DNA from: Burkholderiales bacterium
GTDB lineage: Bacteria; Pseudomonadota; Gammaproteobacteria; Burkholderiales; SG8-41
Assembly: GCA_036262035.1 (NCBI GenBank)
Contig: DATAJS010000010.1
Coordinates: 850,915 to 914,914 of the forward strand
DNA: 64,000 bases
Direction: 5' to 3'
Part shown: piece by piece, positions 54,394 to 62,381 of the stretch
Numbering within the stretch: the stretch's first letter is position 1
Layout of the letters: the number at the start of each line of letters is the position of its first letter
The notes under the pieces: generated by a model
Seen by the model: the letters and a program-made list of their open reading frames with translations, nothing else
The model's database searches: none
What the model was told of the DNA's origin: nothing
Made by a program: the position numbers and the translations under genes

Positions 54394-55383
54394 ATGAAAG
54401 CGCTACTCGTACACGAACACGGCCCCATCGAAACCCTCAAGCTCGGTGAAGCGCCCGATCCCCAACCCAAAGCCGGTGAAGTCGTCGTCGACGTCAAGGC
54501 GACCAGCATCAACTTTCCCGACATCCTCGTCATCGGCGGGACGTACCAGAAACTTCCGAAGCGGCCCTTCAGCCCGGGCAAGGATTTCGCGGGCGTGGTG
54601 TCCGCGCTCGGCGAAGGCGTGACCGACCGCAAGGTCGGCGATCGGGTCACCGGCCAGATCGAACACGGCGCGTATGCCGAGAAGTGCGCGGTGCGCGCGG
54701 TCCAGACGCAGGTGATTCCCGACAGCATGAGCTTCACCGACGCGGCGGCGATGGGCCTCACCTATCTCACCGCGCACTTCTCGCTGTGCGAGCGGGCGCA
54801 CTATCGCAAAGGCGAGGTCGTGCTCGTCAACGGCGCCGCCGGCGGTGTGGGTGTGGCGACGGTGCAGGTCGCCAAGGCGCTCGGCGCGACCGTCGTCGCG
54901 AGCGTCAGCAGCGAAGCGAAGGCGAAGCTCGCCCGGGACAACGGCGCCGACTTCGTCGTGCGCACCGACGTGCCCGATCTCAAGGAAGCGTTCCGCGAGC
55001 AGGTCTTCGCCGCGGTCGGCAAGCGCGGCGTCAACATCATCGTCGACCCGGTCGGCGGCGACGTGTTCGACGCGAGCTTCCGCACCATCGCATGGTCGGG
55101 GCGCGTGGTGATCGTGGGCTTCGCCGAAGGGCGCATCCCGACGATCAAGGCGGGCATCCTGCTGGTGAAGAACATCTCGCTCGTCGGATTGCAGTGGAGC
55201 GATTACCGCGACCGGGAGCCCGAGAAAGTGCTCGCGGTGCAAAAAGAGCTGTTCCGCCTGTACGAGCAAGGCAAGCTCAAGCCCCACGTGATGGCGGCCT
55301 TTCCCATCGAAGAGCACCAGCAGGCGCTGGCGACCGTGCGCGACCGCAAGGTGGTCGGCAAAGTCGTGCTGACGATGGATTAG
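54394..55383 (+). CDS. NADPH:quinone oxidoreductase family protein (copy 2)
   Basis: 329 residues. Medium-chain reductase without the zinc Cys set: KATSINFPDILVIGGTYQ, PGKDFAGVVSALGEGV, VLVNGAAGGVGVATVQVAKA (NADPH loop), and IVIVGFAEGRIPTIKAG. It differs from the qor copy by its acrylyl-CoA-reductase-like features, so reduction of an unsaturated CoA ester or quinone are both possible. In the same direction as the neighbouring CoA genes; next start is 29 bp downstream. Confidence 0.87.
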   Translation: MKALLVHEHGPIETLKLGEAPDPQPKAGEVVVDVKATSINFPDILVIGGTYQKLPKRPFSPGKDFAGVVSALGEGVTDRKVGDRVTGQIEHGAYAEKCAVRAVQTQVIPDSMSFTDAAAMGLTYLTAHFSLCERAHYRKGEVVLVNGAAGGVGVATVQVAKALGATVVASVSSEAKAKLARDNGADFVVRTDVPDLKEAFREQVFAAVGKRGVNIIVDPVGGDVFDASFRTIAWSGRVVIVGFAEGRIPTIKAGILLVKNISLVGLQWSDYRDREPEKVLAVQKELFRLYEQGKLKPHVMAAFPIEEHQQALATVRDRKVVGKVVLTMD

Positions 55384-55412
55384 AATCGTCCGGACAAGTC
55401 GAGAAAGATCCC

Positions 55413-56138
55413 ATGGCACGCATAGGCCTGCTGGTTCCGTCGTCGAACACCACCGTCGAGCCCGAGTTCTACCGGGCGCTGCCGCGAGGCGTCACGCTGC
55501 ACACCGCGCGCCTTTTCCTCACGCGCATCGCGCCGGACGCGATCCTGGGCATGGTCCAGGATATGGAGACGCAGGCGAAGCTCCTCGCATCGGCCGACGT
55601 CGACGTGATCGTGCTCGGCGCGACCGCCCCGAGCTTTCTGAACGGCCTGGGCTACGACCGCGAGCTCATCGCCAAGCTCGAAGCCGCGACCGGCAAACGC
55701 GCAACCACGACGAGCACCGCGCTGGTCGAAGCGATCCGCCATATCGGAGCGAAGCGCGTAGTGCTCGGCTCGGCGTACGACGAGAAAGTGAACGGCATCG
55801 CCGCCGCGTTTCTCCGGGCGAGCGGCCTCGACGTCGCGGACATGGCGGGGCTCGCGCTCGTCGACAACCTCCTCGTGGGCCGGCTGTCACCCGACACCGC
55901 GTACGACCTCGCGATGAAAGTGAATCGCCCCGACGTCGACGCGATCGTGCTCTCGTGCACCAACTGGCAGACCATGGACGCGATCGAGAAGATCGAGCGC
56001 GATACCGGCAAACCGGTGATCTCGACGACGCAGGCGACGATCTGGGCGGCGTTGCGGGCGATCGGCCACACCGAACCGATTCAGGGCTACGGGCGGTTGC
56101 TCCGGGAGCTCGGGAAGGCTGGGGCGAAAGCCGCGTAA
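55413..56138 (+). CDS. Asp/Glu racemase-fold protein, arylmalonate-decarboxylase-like
   Basis: 241 residues. IGLLVPSSNTTVEPEFYRAL at the N-terminus is typical for the maleate isomerase/arylmalonate decarboxylase branch. Only the second catalytic Cys is present (Cys182 in LSCTNWQ); the first is replaced by Ala70 (VIVLGATAPSF). A single Cys is the decarboxylase arrangement known from Bordetella bronchiseptica AMDase. The next gene is a paralogue that keeps both Cys residues. Cytoplasmic; substrate unknown. Confidence 0.8.
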   Translation: MARIGLLVPSSNTTVEPEFYRALPRGVTLHTARLFLTRIAPDAILGMVQDMETQAKLLASADVDVIVLGATAPSFLNGLGYDRELIAKLEAATGKRATTTSTALVEAIRHIGAKRVVLGSAYDEKVNGIAAAFLRASGLDVADMAGLALVDNLLVGRLSPDTAYDLAMKVNRPDVDAIVLSCTNWQTMDAIEKIERDTGKPVISTTQATIWAALRAIGHTEPIQGYGRLLRELGKAGAKAA

Positions 56139-56142
56139 AAAA

Positions 56143-56179
56143 CCGGGGTCTGACCCCGATAAGGCCGGGGTCAGACCCC
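56143..56179. repeat. GGGGTCTGACCCC double palindrome
   Basis: CCGGGGTCTGACCCCG and CCGGGGTCAGACCCC are each self-complementary around the centre and are separated by ATAAGG. A nearly identical pair lies inside a coding sequence at 60545-60581. Confidence 0.92.
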
Positions 56180-56197
56180 ATATCGAAGGAGGAAAGC

Positions 56198-56959
56198 ATG
56201 TACGGATGGCGTGGACGCATCGGGCTGCTCGTGCCCTCGATCAATACGACGATGGAAACCGAGTTCTGGAAGATCGCGCCGGAGGGCGTGTCGGTTCACA
56301 GCGCGCGCATCGCGGGCGGCCGGCACGGCACGCCGGAAGAGCTCCGCAGCATGGAGAGCGCGAGCAAGAAAGCGGCTGAAGAAGTGGCGATGGTCGAGCC
56401 CGACGTCGTGGTCTACGGCTGCACCAGCGGGAGCTTCTTCGAAGGCCCCGAGTGGAACCGCAAGATCTGCGACCAGCTCACCGCGATCACCAAGGCGCCG
56501 ACGGTCACCACCGCCGGCGGCATGGCGGCGTGCCTGATGGCGAACGGCCACAAGAAGGTCGACGTCGTCACGCCGTACGTGGAGCTCACCAACGAGCGCC
56601 TGAAGCAGTTCCTGAAAGCGCACGGCATCGACGTGCTCAGGCTCGGCACCTTCGACATGCTCGACATGTTCGACCACGCCAAGATCCAGCCCGAAGAGAT
56701 CTACCGCAAGGTGAAGGACATCACCACGCCGGAAGCCGAAGCGGTGTTCGTCGCGTGCACGCAGCTTCGCGCGCTGGAAGTCGTCGACATGCTCGAGCGC
56801 GATCTCGGCAAGCCGGTGTACTCCGCGGTGCAGGCGAGCGCGTGGCAGGCGTTCGAGGCGATGGGCGTCGATCCGAAGATCTCGCACTGCGGGAGCCTGC
56901 TGCGCAAGCTCTCGGAGCCGGGTGCGCAGCGCGCTTCGCCGATTCGGCGGTCGGCGTAA
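56198..56959 (+). CDS. Asp/Glu racemase-fold protein, maleate isomerase-like
   Basis: ATG after GAAGGAGGAAAG; 253 residues. Same fold as the previous gene (IGLLVPSINTTMETEFWKIA), but with both catalytic Cys residues: Cys75 in VVVYGCTSGSFFEG and Cys187 in VFVACTQLRALEVV, as required for racemases and maleate cis-trans isomerases. It may isomerise an unsaturated dicarboxylate or racemise a malonate-like intermediate. The repeat pair at 56143-56179 separates the two paralogues. Confidence 0.82.
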   Translation: MYGWRGRIGLLVPSINTTMETEFWKIAPEGVSVHSARIAGGRHGTPEELRSMESASKKAAEEVAMVEPDVVVYGCTSGSFFEGPEWNRKICDQLTAITKAPTVTTAGGMAACLMANGHKKVDVVTPYVELTNERLKQFLKAHGIDVLRLGTFDMLDMFDHAKIQPEEIYRKVKDITTPEAEAVFVACTQLRALEVVDMLERDLGKPVYSAVQASAWQAFEAMGVDPKISHCGSLLRKLSEPGAQRASPIRRSA

Positions 56960-56973
56960 AAGCAAAAGCGATT

Positions 56974-57153
56974 GACCGCCAAGGACGCAAAGGACGCAAA
57001 GGAAAACCTTATAACGTCATCGCGAGCGCCGAAGGCGCGTGGCGATCTCGTGGCGCACGCCTCTTCGTTCGCAACGCGATTGCTTCGTCGCTGCCGCTCC
57101 TCGCAATGACGACTTTGCCTTTCCTTGGCGTCCTTTGCGTCCTTTGCGGTTAA
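56974..57153. repeat. Nested composite: GGACGCAAA arms around a REP-like core
   Basis: Outer left GACCGCCAAGGACGCAAAGG then ACGCAAAGG; outer right CCTTGGCGTCCTTTGCGTCC then TTTGCGGTTAA (57122-57153). Inside is the core from GTCATCGCGAGC (57016) to CTCGCAATGAC (57110), near-identical to 9892-9991. Confidence 0.9.
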
Positions 57154-57177
57154 AAAAGCAGAATCGGAGGAGAGGGA

Positions 57178-58689
57178 GTGGCAGAGCAGCTTGCGACCAC
57201 CGTCGCCGACGTTATCGTCGTCGGCGGCGGCGGATCGGGACTCGCCGCGGCGTCGGAGGCCGCGCGGCTCGGCAGGAGCGTCATCCTGCTCGAGAAGAAC
57301 CCGCACACCGGCGGCACCACGTCGTGGTCGGTCGGCTCGGTGACCGCGACCAACACCCCGCACCAGCAGCGTGCGGGGATACAGGACAGCCCGCAGGAGC
57401 ACTTCGAAGACCTCGAGAAACACGCGGGAAAGCTCGCGCCTCGCGACAACCTCGCTCTCAGGCGCATACTCGTCGACAACACGACCGACATGCTCGAGTG
57501 GCTCATGCGCCTCGGCGTGGTGTTCGTCGGCCCGATGCCCGAAGAGCACCACCGCTATCCGCGCATGCACAACGTGGTCCCGAACTCCAAGTCGTTCGCC
57601 TACCACGTCACGCGCTATTGCCGCGAGCTCGGGGTCGACATCCGCTGCAACACGCGCATCGAGCGCATCGTCCTCGAGGGCGGGCGCATCATCGGCGTGG
57701 AAGCGCAACACGCCGACGGCAGCCGTCACCTGTATCGCGCCCGCGGCGGCGTGGTGCTCGCGGCGGGCGACTACAGCGGCGGCTCCGATATCAAGCAGCA
57801 GGTCGCCAGCGCCGACGTGGTCGACGTCGAAGCGGTCAATGCGACGAGCACCGGCGACGGACACCGCATGGCGCTCTCGCTCGGCGCGACGATCGTCAAC
57901 GGCGACATCGTGCGCGGGCCGATCATGCGCTTCGTGCCGCCTTTGAGCGGCAACTTCATCCAGCGCCTGCCGCCCGCCAGGCCGGTCGCGCAGGCGATCG
58001 CGTGGTCGATGAACGTCCTGCCGCAATGGATACTGCGGCCGTTCCTGATGAGCTTCCTGACCACCGCGCTCGGCCCGTCCCCTGAGCTCTTCAACGAAGG
58101 CGCGATCCTCGTCAACGCCGACGGCGAGCGCTTCACCGACGAGCTCGCCAGGCCCGCGTACGCCGTGGCGAAACAGCGCGAGCGCATCGCCTACATCGTG
58201 TTCGACGATGCGATCGCCGAGAAATTCGAAGCGTGGCCGTACTTCGTGTCGACCGCGCCGGGCGTGGCCTACGCCTACGTGAAGGATTACCGCCGCAACC
58301 GCCGCGACATCTATCACCAGGCCGACACCGTGGCGGGCCTCGCGGCGTCGATGCGCGTGCCCGCCGACAAGCTCGCGGCGACGCTGGAACGCTACAACGC
58401 CGGCGAGCGCGGCGAACGGCCGCCGCTCTCGCGCAAGCCGTATTACGCGCTCGGCCCGGTGAAGAGCTACGTCGTGTTCACCGACGGCGGCCTCAAGGTG
58501 AGCGAGCGCCTCGAAGTGCTGCGCGCCGACGGCTCGAAGATCGACGGCCTGTACGCCGCGGGCTCGACGGGGCAGGGCGGCCTGCTGCTCGAAGGGCACG
58601 GCCACCATCTCGGGTGGGCGTTCATCTCCGGCCGCATCGCCGGACGCAACGCGGCGTTCGAAGTACCTCCAAAGGGCGTGAACGCGTGA
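57178..58689 (+). CDS. FAD-dependent oxidoreductase (fumarate reductase/3-ketosteroid dehydrogenase-like flavoprotein)
   Basis: 503 residues from a GTG preceded by GGAGGAGAGGG. FAD-binding VIVVGGGGSGLAAASEAARL and LLEKNPHTGGTTSWSVGS at the N-terminus, a substrate region with GVVLAAGDYSGGSDIKQQ, and C-terminal GLYAAGSTGQGGLLLEGHGH with FAD contacts. It belongs to the FrdA/KstD family and would dehydrogenate or reduce a C-C double bond next to a carbonyl. Its last residues and stop codon (GTG AAC GCG TGA) are the first unit of an 8-bp repeat. Confidence 0.88.
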   Translation: MAEQLATTVADVIVVGGGGSGLAAASEAARLGRSVILLEKNPHTGGTTSWSVGSVTATNTPHQQRAGIQDSPQEHFEDLEKHAGKLAPRDNLALRRILVDNTTDMLEWLMRLGVVFVGPMPEEHHRYPRMHNVVPNSKSFAYHVTRYCRELGVDIRCNTRIERIVLEGGRIIGVEAQHADGSRHLYRARGGVVLAAGDYSGGSDIKQQVASADVVDVEAVNATSTGDGHRMALSLGATIVNGDIVRGPIMRFVPPLSGNFIQRLPPARPVAQAIAWSMNVLPQWILRPFLMSFLTTALGPSPELFNEGAILVNADGERFTDELARPAYAVAKQRERIAYIVFDDAIAEKFEAWPYFVSTAPGVAYAYVKDYRRNRRDIYHQADTVAGLAASMRVPADKLAATLERYNAGERGERPPLSRKPYYALGPVKSYVVFTDGGLKVSERLEVLRADGSKIDGLYAAGSTGQGGLLLEGHGHHLGWAFISGRIAGRNAAFEVPPKGVNA

Positions 58690-58717
58690 ACAAGTGAACG
58701 AGTGAACGAGTGAACGG
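58678..58717. repeat. 8-bp tandem array, 5 units, starting inside the coding sequence
   Basis: GTGAACGC, GTGAACAA, GTGAACGA, GTGAACGA, GTGAACGG. The first unit encodes the last two codons and part of the stop of the flavoprotein gene. Confidence 0.93.
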
Positions 58718-58726
58718 GTCGTCATC

Positions 58727-59236
58727 GTGATATTCATGAGCCAGAGCGGGATCACCGATCCGTCGCGCGAGCGCGATTGGGACGATTGGTACTTCAAGCA
58801 CCTCGAGATCATGGCGACAGTCCCGGGCATCGCGTCGGCGCAGCGCTTCAAGACGAAGACCGCCGGGCATTCGCCTTCGCTCGCGATGTACAGCGTCGCC
58901 TCCGCCGATGTGTTCCAGGATCCCTACTATCTCGGCGTCCGCGGCATGGGCGAGTGGCTGCCGCTGATCGACCGGCGTTACTACAAGCGCAATCTTTTCG
59001 ACGGCGCGAAGACAGCCCCGGAAGTGGGCGAGGGACAGTGCCTGCTGGTCGCCGATCGCGAGCAGCCGGAGAACGACCTCGCCGGCATCGAATGGCGATG
59101 GCTCGAGTGTGTCGCGATCGACCGCTCGACGCCGTATCGCGGCATCGCCGTAACGGCGCGCGACGTCGCGGACCGCCTGCATCGAGCCGGCATCGCGGTG
59201 TACGCGCCGGCCAGCAGTCGTTACGTACCGAAATAA
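58727..59236 (+). CDS. EthD-like dimeric alpha/beta-barrel protein
   Basis: 169 residues from a GTG at 58727 (an ATG 9 bp further on is the alternative). The segment WDDWYFKHLEIMATVPGIAS followed by AQRFK resembles the half-domain found twice in the protein at 60227 and in EthD/dimeric-barrel proteins. The second half is more divergent. Such proteins often act in steroid, ether or aromatic ring degradation, for example as hydratase or monooxygenase subunits. No catalytic residues can be named with confidence. Confidence 0.65.
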   Translation: MIFMSQSGITDPSRERDWDDWYFKHLEIMATVPGIASAQRFKTKTAGHSPSLAMYSVASADVFQDPYYLGVRGMGEWLPLIDRRYYKRNLFDGAKTAPEVGEGQCLLVADREQPENDLAGIEWRWLECVAIDRSTPYRGIAVTARDVADRLHRAGIAVYAPASSRYVPK

Positions 59237-59251
59237 CGAGGAGGAACGACG

Positions 59252-60217
59252 ATGAGAAAACGAGAGCTGTTCGCGGTCGCCGCGATCGCGATCGCAACGT
59301 GCGGCGGCGCCTGGGCGCAGAGCTATCCCGCCAAGCCGGTCCGCTGGGTCGTGCCGTGGCCGCCGGGCGGCGGCGCGGACACGCTGACGCGGCTCCTGAG
59401 CCCGAAGCTCTCCGAATCGATCGGCCAGCAGATCATCGTCGACAACCGCGGCGGGGCCGCGGGCAACATCGGCGCGGAGATCGCGGCCAAGGCGCCGCCG
59501 GACGGTTACACCATCGCGTTCGCGTACTCGGGCACGCATTCGATCAACCCGAGCATCTATTCGAAGATGCCGTTCAAGGAGAGCGACTTCGCGCCGATCA
59601 TCTGGCTCTCGTCGGTGCCGCAGGTGGTGGTCGTGCACCCGTCGCTGCCGGTGAAGAACATCAAGGACCTCATCGCGCTCGCCAAGGCGCGGCCGGGACA
59701 GCTCGGCTTCGGATCGAGCGGCAGCGGCGCGATCAACCATCTCACCGGCGAGCTCTTCAACAGCATGACGGGAACGAAGCTCGTGCACGTGCCGTACAAG
59801 GGCGGCGGGCCGGCGGCGATCGCGCTGCTCTCGGGTGAGATCGCGATGATCTTCGGCGAGCCGGCGTCGATCGCGGCGCACGTGAAAGCCGGCAAGCTTC
59901 GCGCCATCGCGGTCACCAGCGGCAAGCGCTCGCTGTTCCTGCCCGAGCTGCCGACGGTCGCGGAGTCGGGCGTGCCCGGCTACGAAGTGACGTCGTGGAA
60001 CGGCGTGCTCACGCCGTCGGGCGTTTCCCCGGACATCATCCGGCGCCTCAACGGCGACCTCAACAAGATCATCGCCACGCCCGACATGCACAAGCGCATG
60101 ATCGAGCTGGGATTCGAGCCGGTCGGCGGCCCGCCCGAGAAGTTCGGCGAGTTCATCCGCGCCGAGACCGCGAAGTGGGCGCCGGTCGTGAAGAAAGCGG
60201 GGATCAAAGTCGACTGA
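59252..60217 (+). CDS. Bug/TctC-type tripartite tricarboxylate transporter substrate-binding protein
   Basis: 321 residues, ATG after GAGGAGGAACGACG. Signal peptide (ELFAVAAIAIATCGGAWAQ), then the Bug signature YPAKPVRWVVPWPPGGGADT, VDNRGGAAGNIGAEIAAKAP, VPYKGGGPAAIALLSGEIAM and VAESGVPGYEVTSWNGVL. These periplasmic proteins, expanded in Burkholderiales, bind carboxylates or aromatic acids; many have no dedicated permease nearby, as here. It probably captures a substrate of the surrounding CoA pathway. Confidence 0.93.
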   Translation: MRKRELFAVAAIAIATCGGAWAQSYPAKPVRWVVPWPPGGGADTLTRLLSPKLSESIGQQIIVDNRGGAAGNIGAEIAAKAPPDGYTIAFAYSGTHSINPSIYSKMPFKESDFAPIIWLSSVPQVVVVHPSLPVKNIKDLIALAKARPGQLGFGSSGSGAINHLTGELFNSMTGTKLVHVPYKGGGPAAIALLSGEIAMIFGEPASIAAHVKAGKLRAIAVTSGKRSLFLPELPTVAESGVPGYEVTSWNGVLTPSGVSPDIIRRLNGDLNKIIATPDMHKRMIELGFEPVGGPPEKFGEFIRAETAKWAPVVKKAGIKVD

Positions 60218-60226
60218 GGGGGCGCC

Positions 60227-60895
60227 ATGGCCGCACGCAAGGGACTGCTCGTCGCGGGATTCGATTCGTCGCCGGTGAAGGAAGACGAGTTCAACGACTG
60301 GTACGACACCGAGCACGTGCCCGAGCGGCGCGCGGTGCCGGGCTTCCTCGCGTGCGAGCGCTGGGTCGCCGCGGAGAACCCGAGGATCTCGATCGCGACC
60401 TACGATCTCGAATCGCTCGACGTGCTGAAGAGCGACGCCTATCGCGCGATCGGCGGCGAGAACCTCTCGCCGTGGTCGAAGCGCGTGATCGCGAAAGCCA
60501 AGCGGCTGTGCCGGTTCGAGGGCGAGGAGATCACCCGGAAAAAACCGGGGTCAGACCCCGAAAGGCCGGGGTCTGACCCCGACGCAGGCGGGCTGCTGCT
60601 CTTCGCGATGAACGTGGTCCCCGAGGCGGAGAGCGACTTCAACGCGTGGTACGACGAAGAGCACATCCCGCGGCTGTCGGCGGTGCCGGGGTGTCTCTCG
60701 GCGCGGCGCTTTCGCATCGTCGACGCGCGGAGCGAAGGCAACCACCGCTATCTCGCGCTCTATCGGCTGACGTCGCCCGAGGTGTGCGCGTCCAAGGCGT
60801 GGGAGGACGCGGCGGTGACGCCGTGGACGGTGAAGATCCGGCCGCAGACGCGCGACCGGATGCGCATAGCGCTGCGCCGCTACGTGCGCGCCTAG
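60227..60895 (+). CDS. Two-domain EthD-like protein with repeat-derived linker
   Basis: 222 residues made of two copies of the same domain: FNDWYDTEHVPERRAVPGFL in the first half and FNAWYDEEHIPRLSAVPGCL in the second. The domain resembles dimeric alpha/beta-barrel (EthD) proteins. The copies are joined by KKPGSDPERPGSDPD, which is encoded by an inserted GGGGTCAGACCCC palindrome pair (60545-60581) that keeps the frame. Starts 9 bp after the Bug gene stop and overlaps the converging SDR gene by 4 bp. Function unknown, probably catabolic. Confidence 0.78.
   Translation: MAARKGLLVAGFDSSPVKEDEFNDWYDTEHVPERRAVPGFLACERWVAAENPRISIATYDLESLDVLKSDAYRAIGGENLSPWSKRVIAKAKRLCRFEGEEITRKKPGSDPERPGSDPDAGGLLLFAMNVVPEAESDFNAWYDEEHIPRLSAVPGCLSARRFRIVDARSEGNHRYLALYRLTSPEVCASKAWEDAAVTPWTVKIRPQTRDRMRIALRRYVRA
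60545..60581. repeat. GGGGTCAGACCCC double palindrome inside a coding sequence
   Basis: CCGGGGTCAGACCCCG, then AAAGG, then CCGGGGTCTGACCCCG. It is the inverse arrangement of the intergenic pair at 56143-56179 and includes the same flanking AAAAA on the left. Confidence 0.92.
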
Positions 60896-61671
60896 CTTTT
60901 CGCCGACGCCCCGCCGTCGATCGTAATAACTGTGCCCGAGGTATAGGAGGACAGGTCCGAGCACAGGAAGGCGACGGTGTTCGCGATCTCGTTGACCGTG
61001 CCCAGTCGTCCGAACGGAAAGCCGGTGGTGAGCTCGCGCCAGCGGTCGCGGCTCCCGAGCTCTTTCTCGGCGCGCGCCTTCCATCTCACCACCTGGCGAT
61101 CGGTCTCGATCGCGCCCGGATTGATGCCGATCACGCGCACCCCGAACTCGGGGCTTTGCGCGCCCAGCGCGCGCGACAGCGCCATCAGGCTCGCGTTGCC
61201 CATGCTGCCCGCGATGTAGGTCGCGAGCGGACGCTCGCCCGCGATGCCGATCACGTTGACGATCACGCCACGGCGGCGCTCGCACATCACCGGGTAGATC
61301 TCGCGGATCAGGCTGACGAAGCCGAAGACCTTGAGGTCCCAGGCGCGGCGCCACGTCTCGTCGTCGACCGCGGTGACGCTGCCCTGCGGGATCGCGCCCG
61401 CGTTGTTCACCACGAAATCGACGTCGAAGCACGCCTTGGCGAGCTTTTTCACGTTGTCGGTCGAGCCGAGGTCGAGCGGATGGCAGGTCACCTCGACGTC
61501 GTGCACGTCCATGATCTTCCTGCGCGCCGTCTCGAGGTCGGCCGCGTTGCGCGAGGCGAGATGCAGGTTGCAGCCTTCCGCCGCGAGCACCTGCGCGACG
61601 CCGTAGCCGATGCCGCGCGAGCCGCCGGTGACCAGCGCGGTGCGTCCTTTGAGGCCGAGGTCCATAGTCAT
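60892..61671 (-). CDS. SDR-fold protein lacking most catalytic residues
   Basis: 259 residues with an SDR Rossmann fold: ALVTGGSRGIGYGVAQVLAA cofactor loop, VVNNAGAIP and C-terminal GTVITIDGGASAKS. The active-site set is altered: Tyr152 remains, but the Lys four residues later is Ser156 (TYIAGSMGNAS), the usual Ser in the preceding strand is replaced (VNVIGIAGE), and the structural Asn position is Asp112. It may bind NAD(P)H without the normal chemistry or use another mechanism. Converges on the EthD-like gene. Confidence 0.82.
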   Translation of the reverse strand: MTMDLGLKGRTALVTGGSRGIGYGVAQVLAAEGCNLHLASRNAADLETARRKIMDVHDVEVTCHPLDLGSTDNVKKLAKACFDVDFVVNNAGAIPQGSVTAVDDETWRRAWDLKVFGFVSLIREIYPVMCERRRGVIVNVIGIAGERPLATYIAGSMGNASLMALSRALGAQSPEFGVRVIGINPGAIETDRQVVRWKARAEKELGSRDRWRELTTGFPFGRLGTVNEIANTVAFLCSDLSSYTSGTVITIDGGASAKS

Positions 61672-61707
61672 GCTCCTTCGAGTGTTCGGTGATGCTAAGC
61701 AAAAAGC

Positions 61708-61754
61708 GTGAACGGGTAGGGTGAAGGGTGAAGGGTGAAAGGGTGTAGGGTAAG
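61708..61754. repeat. GTGAAGGG-type short tandem array
   Basis: GTGAACGGGTAG, then GGTGAAGGGTGAAGGGTGAA and AGGGTGTAGGG. It lies between the SDR gene and the exported Lys/Thr-rich protein and resembles 28903-28932. Confidence 0.78.
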
Positions 61755-61826
61755 GTCAACGCCGGTCGTGCGCTGCGCGTTATGCGAACTGTCCCGTCCG
61801 AGGACGCACCCTTACGAGGAGGAACC

Positions 61827-62195
61827 ATGAACAAAGTACTGTCCGCTATCGTGGCCGCGGCGTTCGCGGCGACCGCCGGTGTCGCCGCCGCCCAGGGCTC
61901 GACGGCGGCGCCGTCCAAGGGCGAGGCGATGAAGGCGACCCCCGCGACCCCCGCCACGCCGTCGGCCGCGGCGACCGGCAACGCCAAGGCCTCGGCGTCG
62001 ACGACGGTCGGCAACACCACGACCACCACGACCGCGACCGACAAGGGCACGACCACCACGACGACCAAGGCCAGGACCAAGCACAAGAAGAAAGCGAAGA
62101 AATCCAAGCGCCATGCCAAGGCCAAAGCGAATGCAGGCGGCGCGACCGCGACCAGCGGTCCGGGCGGCGCGTCGAGCAGCGCGACGTCGAAGTAA
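61827..62195 (+). CDS. Exported Thr/Ala-rich protein with Lys-rich tail
   Basis: ATG after CGAGGAGGAACC. 122 residues: a signal peptide (KVLSAIVAAAFAATAGVAAA, cleavage near AAAQ), a low-complexity Ala/Thr/Pro stretch (ATPATPATPSAAATG), a Thr run and a very basic section (KARTKHKKKAKKSKRHAKAK). Looks like an exported, possibly acid-stress or envelope-associated protein; no family domain is visible. A strong terminator follows. Confidence 0.7.
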   Translation: MNKVLSAIVAAAFAATAGVAAAQGSTAAPSKGEAMKATPATPATPSAAATGNAKASASTTVGNTTTTTTATDKGTTTTTTKARTKHKKKAKKSKRHAKAKANAGGATATSGPGGASSSATSK

Positions 62196-62213
62196 GCAGC
62201 GCCCCACGCGAGC

Positions 62214-62242
62214 AAAAGGGCAGCCGGCCGGCTGCCCTTTTT
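62214..62242 (+). terminator. Rho-independent terminator
   Basis: AAAAGGGCAGCCGG and CCGGCTGCCCTTTTT form a near-perfect stem with almost no loop and a T run, 18 bp after the stop of the Lys-rich protein. Confidence 0.9.
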
Positions 62243-62248
62243 CTGATG

Positions 62249-62350
62249 CCGTCGTCCCCGCGAAGAGCCTGCCCCCGAGTGATGTAGTCGGGGGCGGGGA
62301 CCCATTTTGACTTTGCTTTTCCTCTGCGTCCTCCGCGTCCTCTGCGGTTA
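62249..62350. repeat. REP-like hairpin and single GGACGCAGA-type arm
   Basis: CCCCGCGAAGAGCCTGCCCC faces GGGGGCGGGGACC, followed by CATTTTGACTTTG as in other REP copies, then CCTCTGCGTCCTCCGCGTCC and TCTGCGGTTAA. The opposite outer arm is missing. Confidence 0.78.
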
Positions 62351-62381
62351 ATGCTTTAACATGCCGTGCAGGAGGAGGCCG

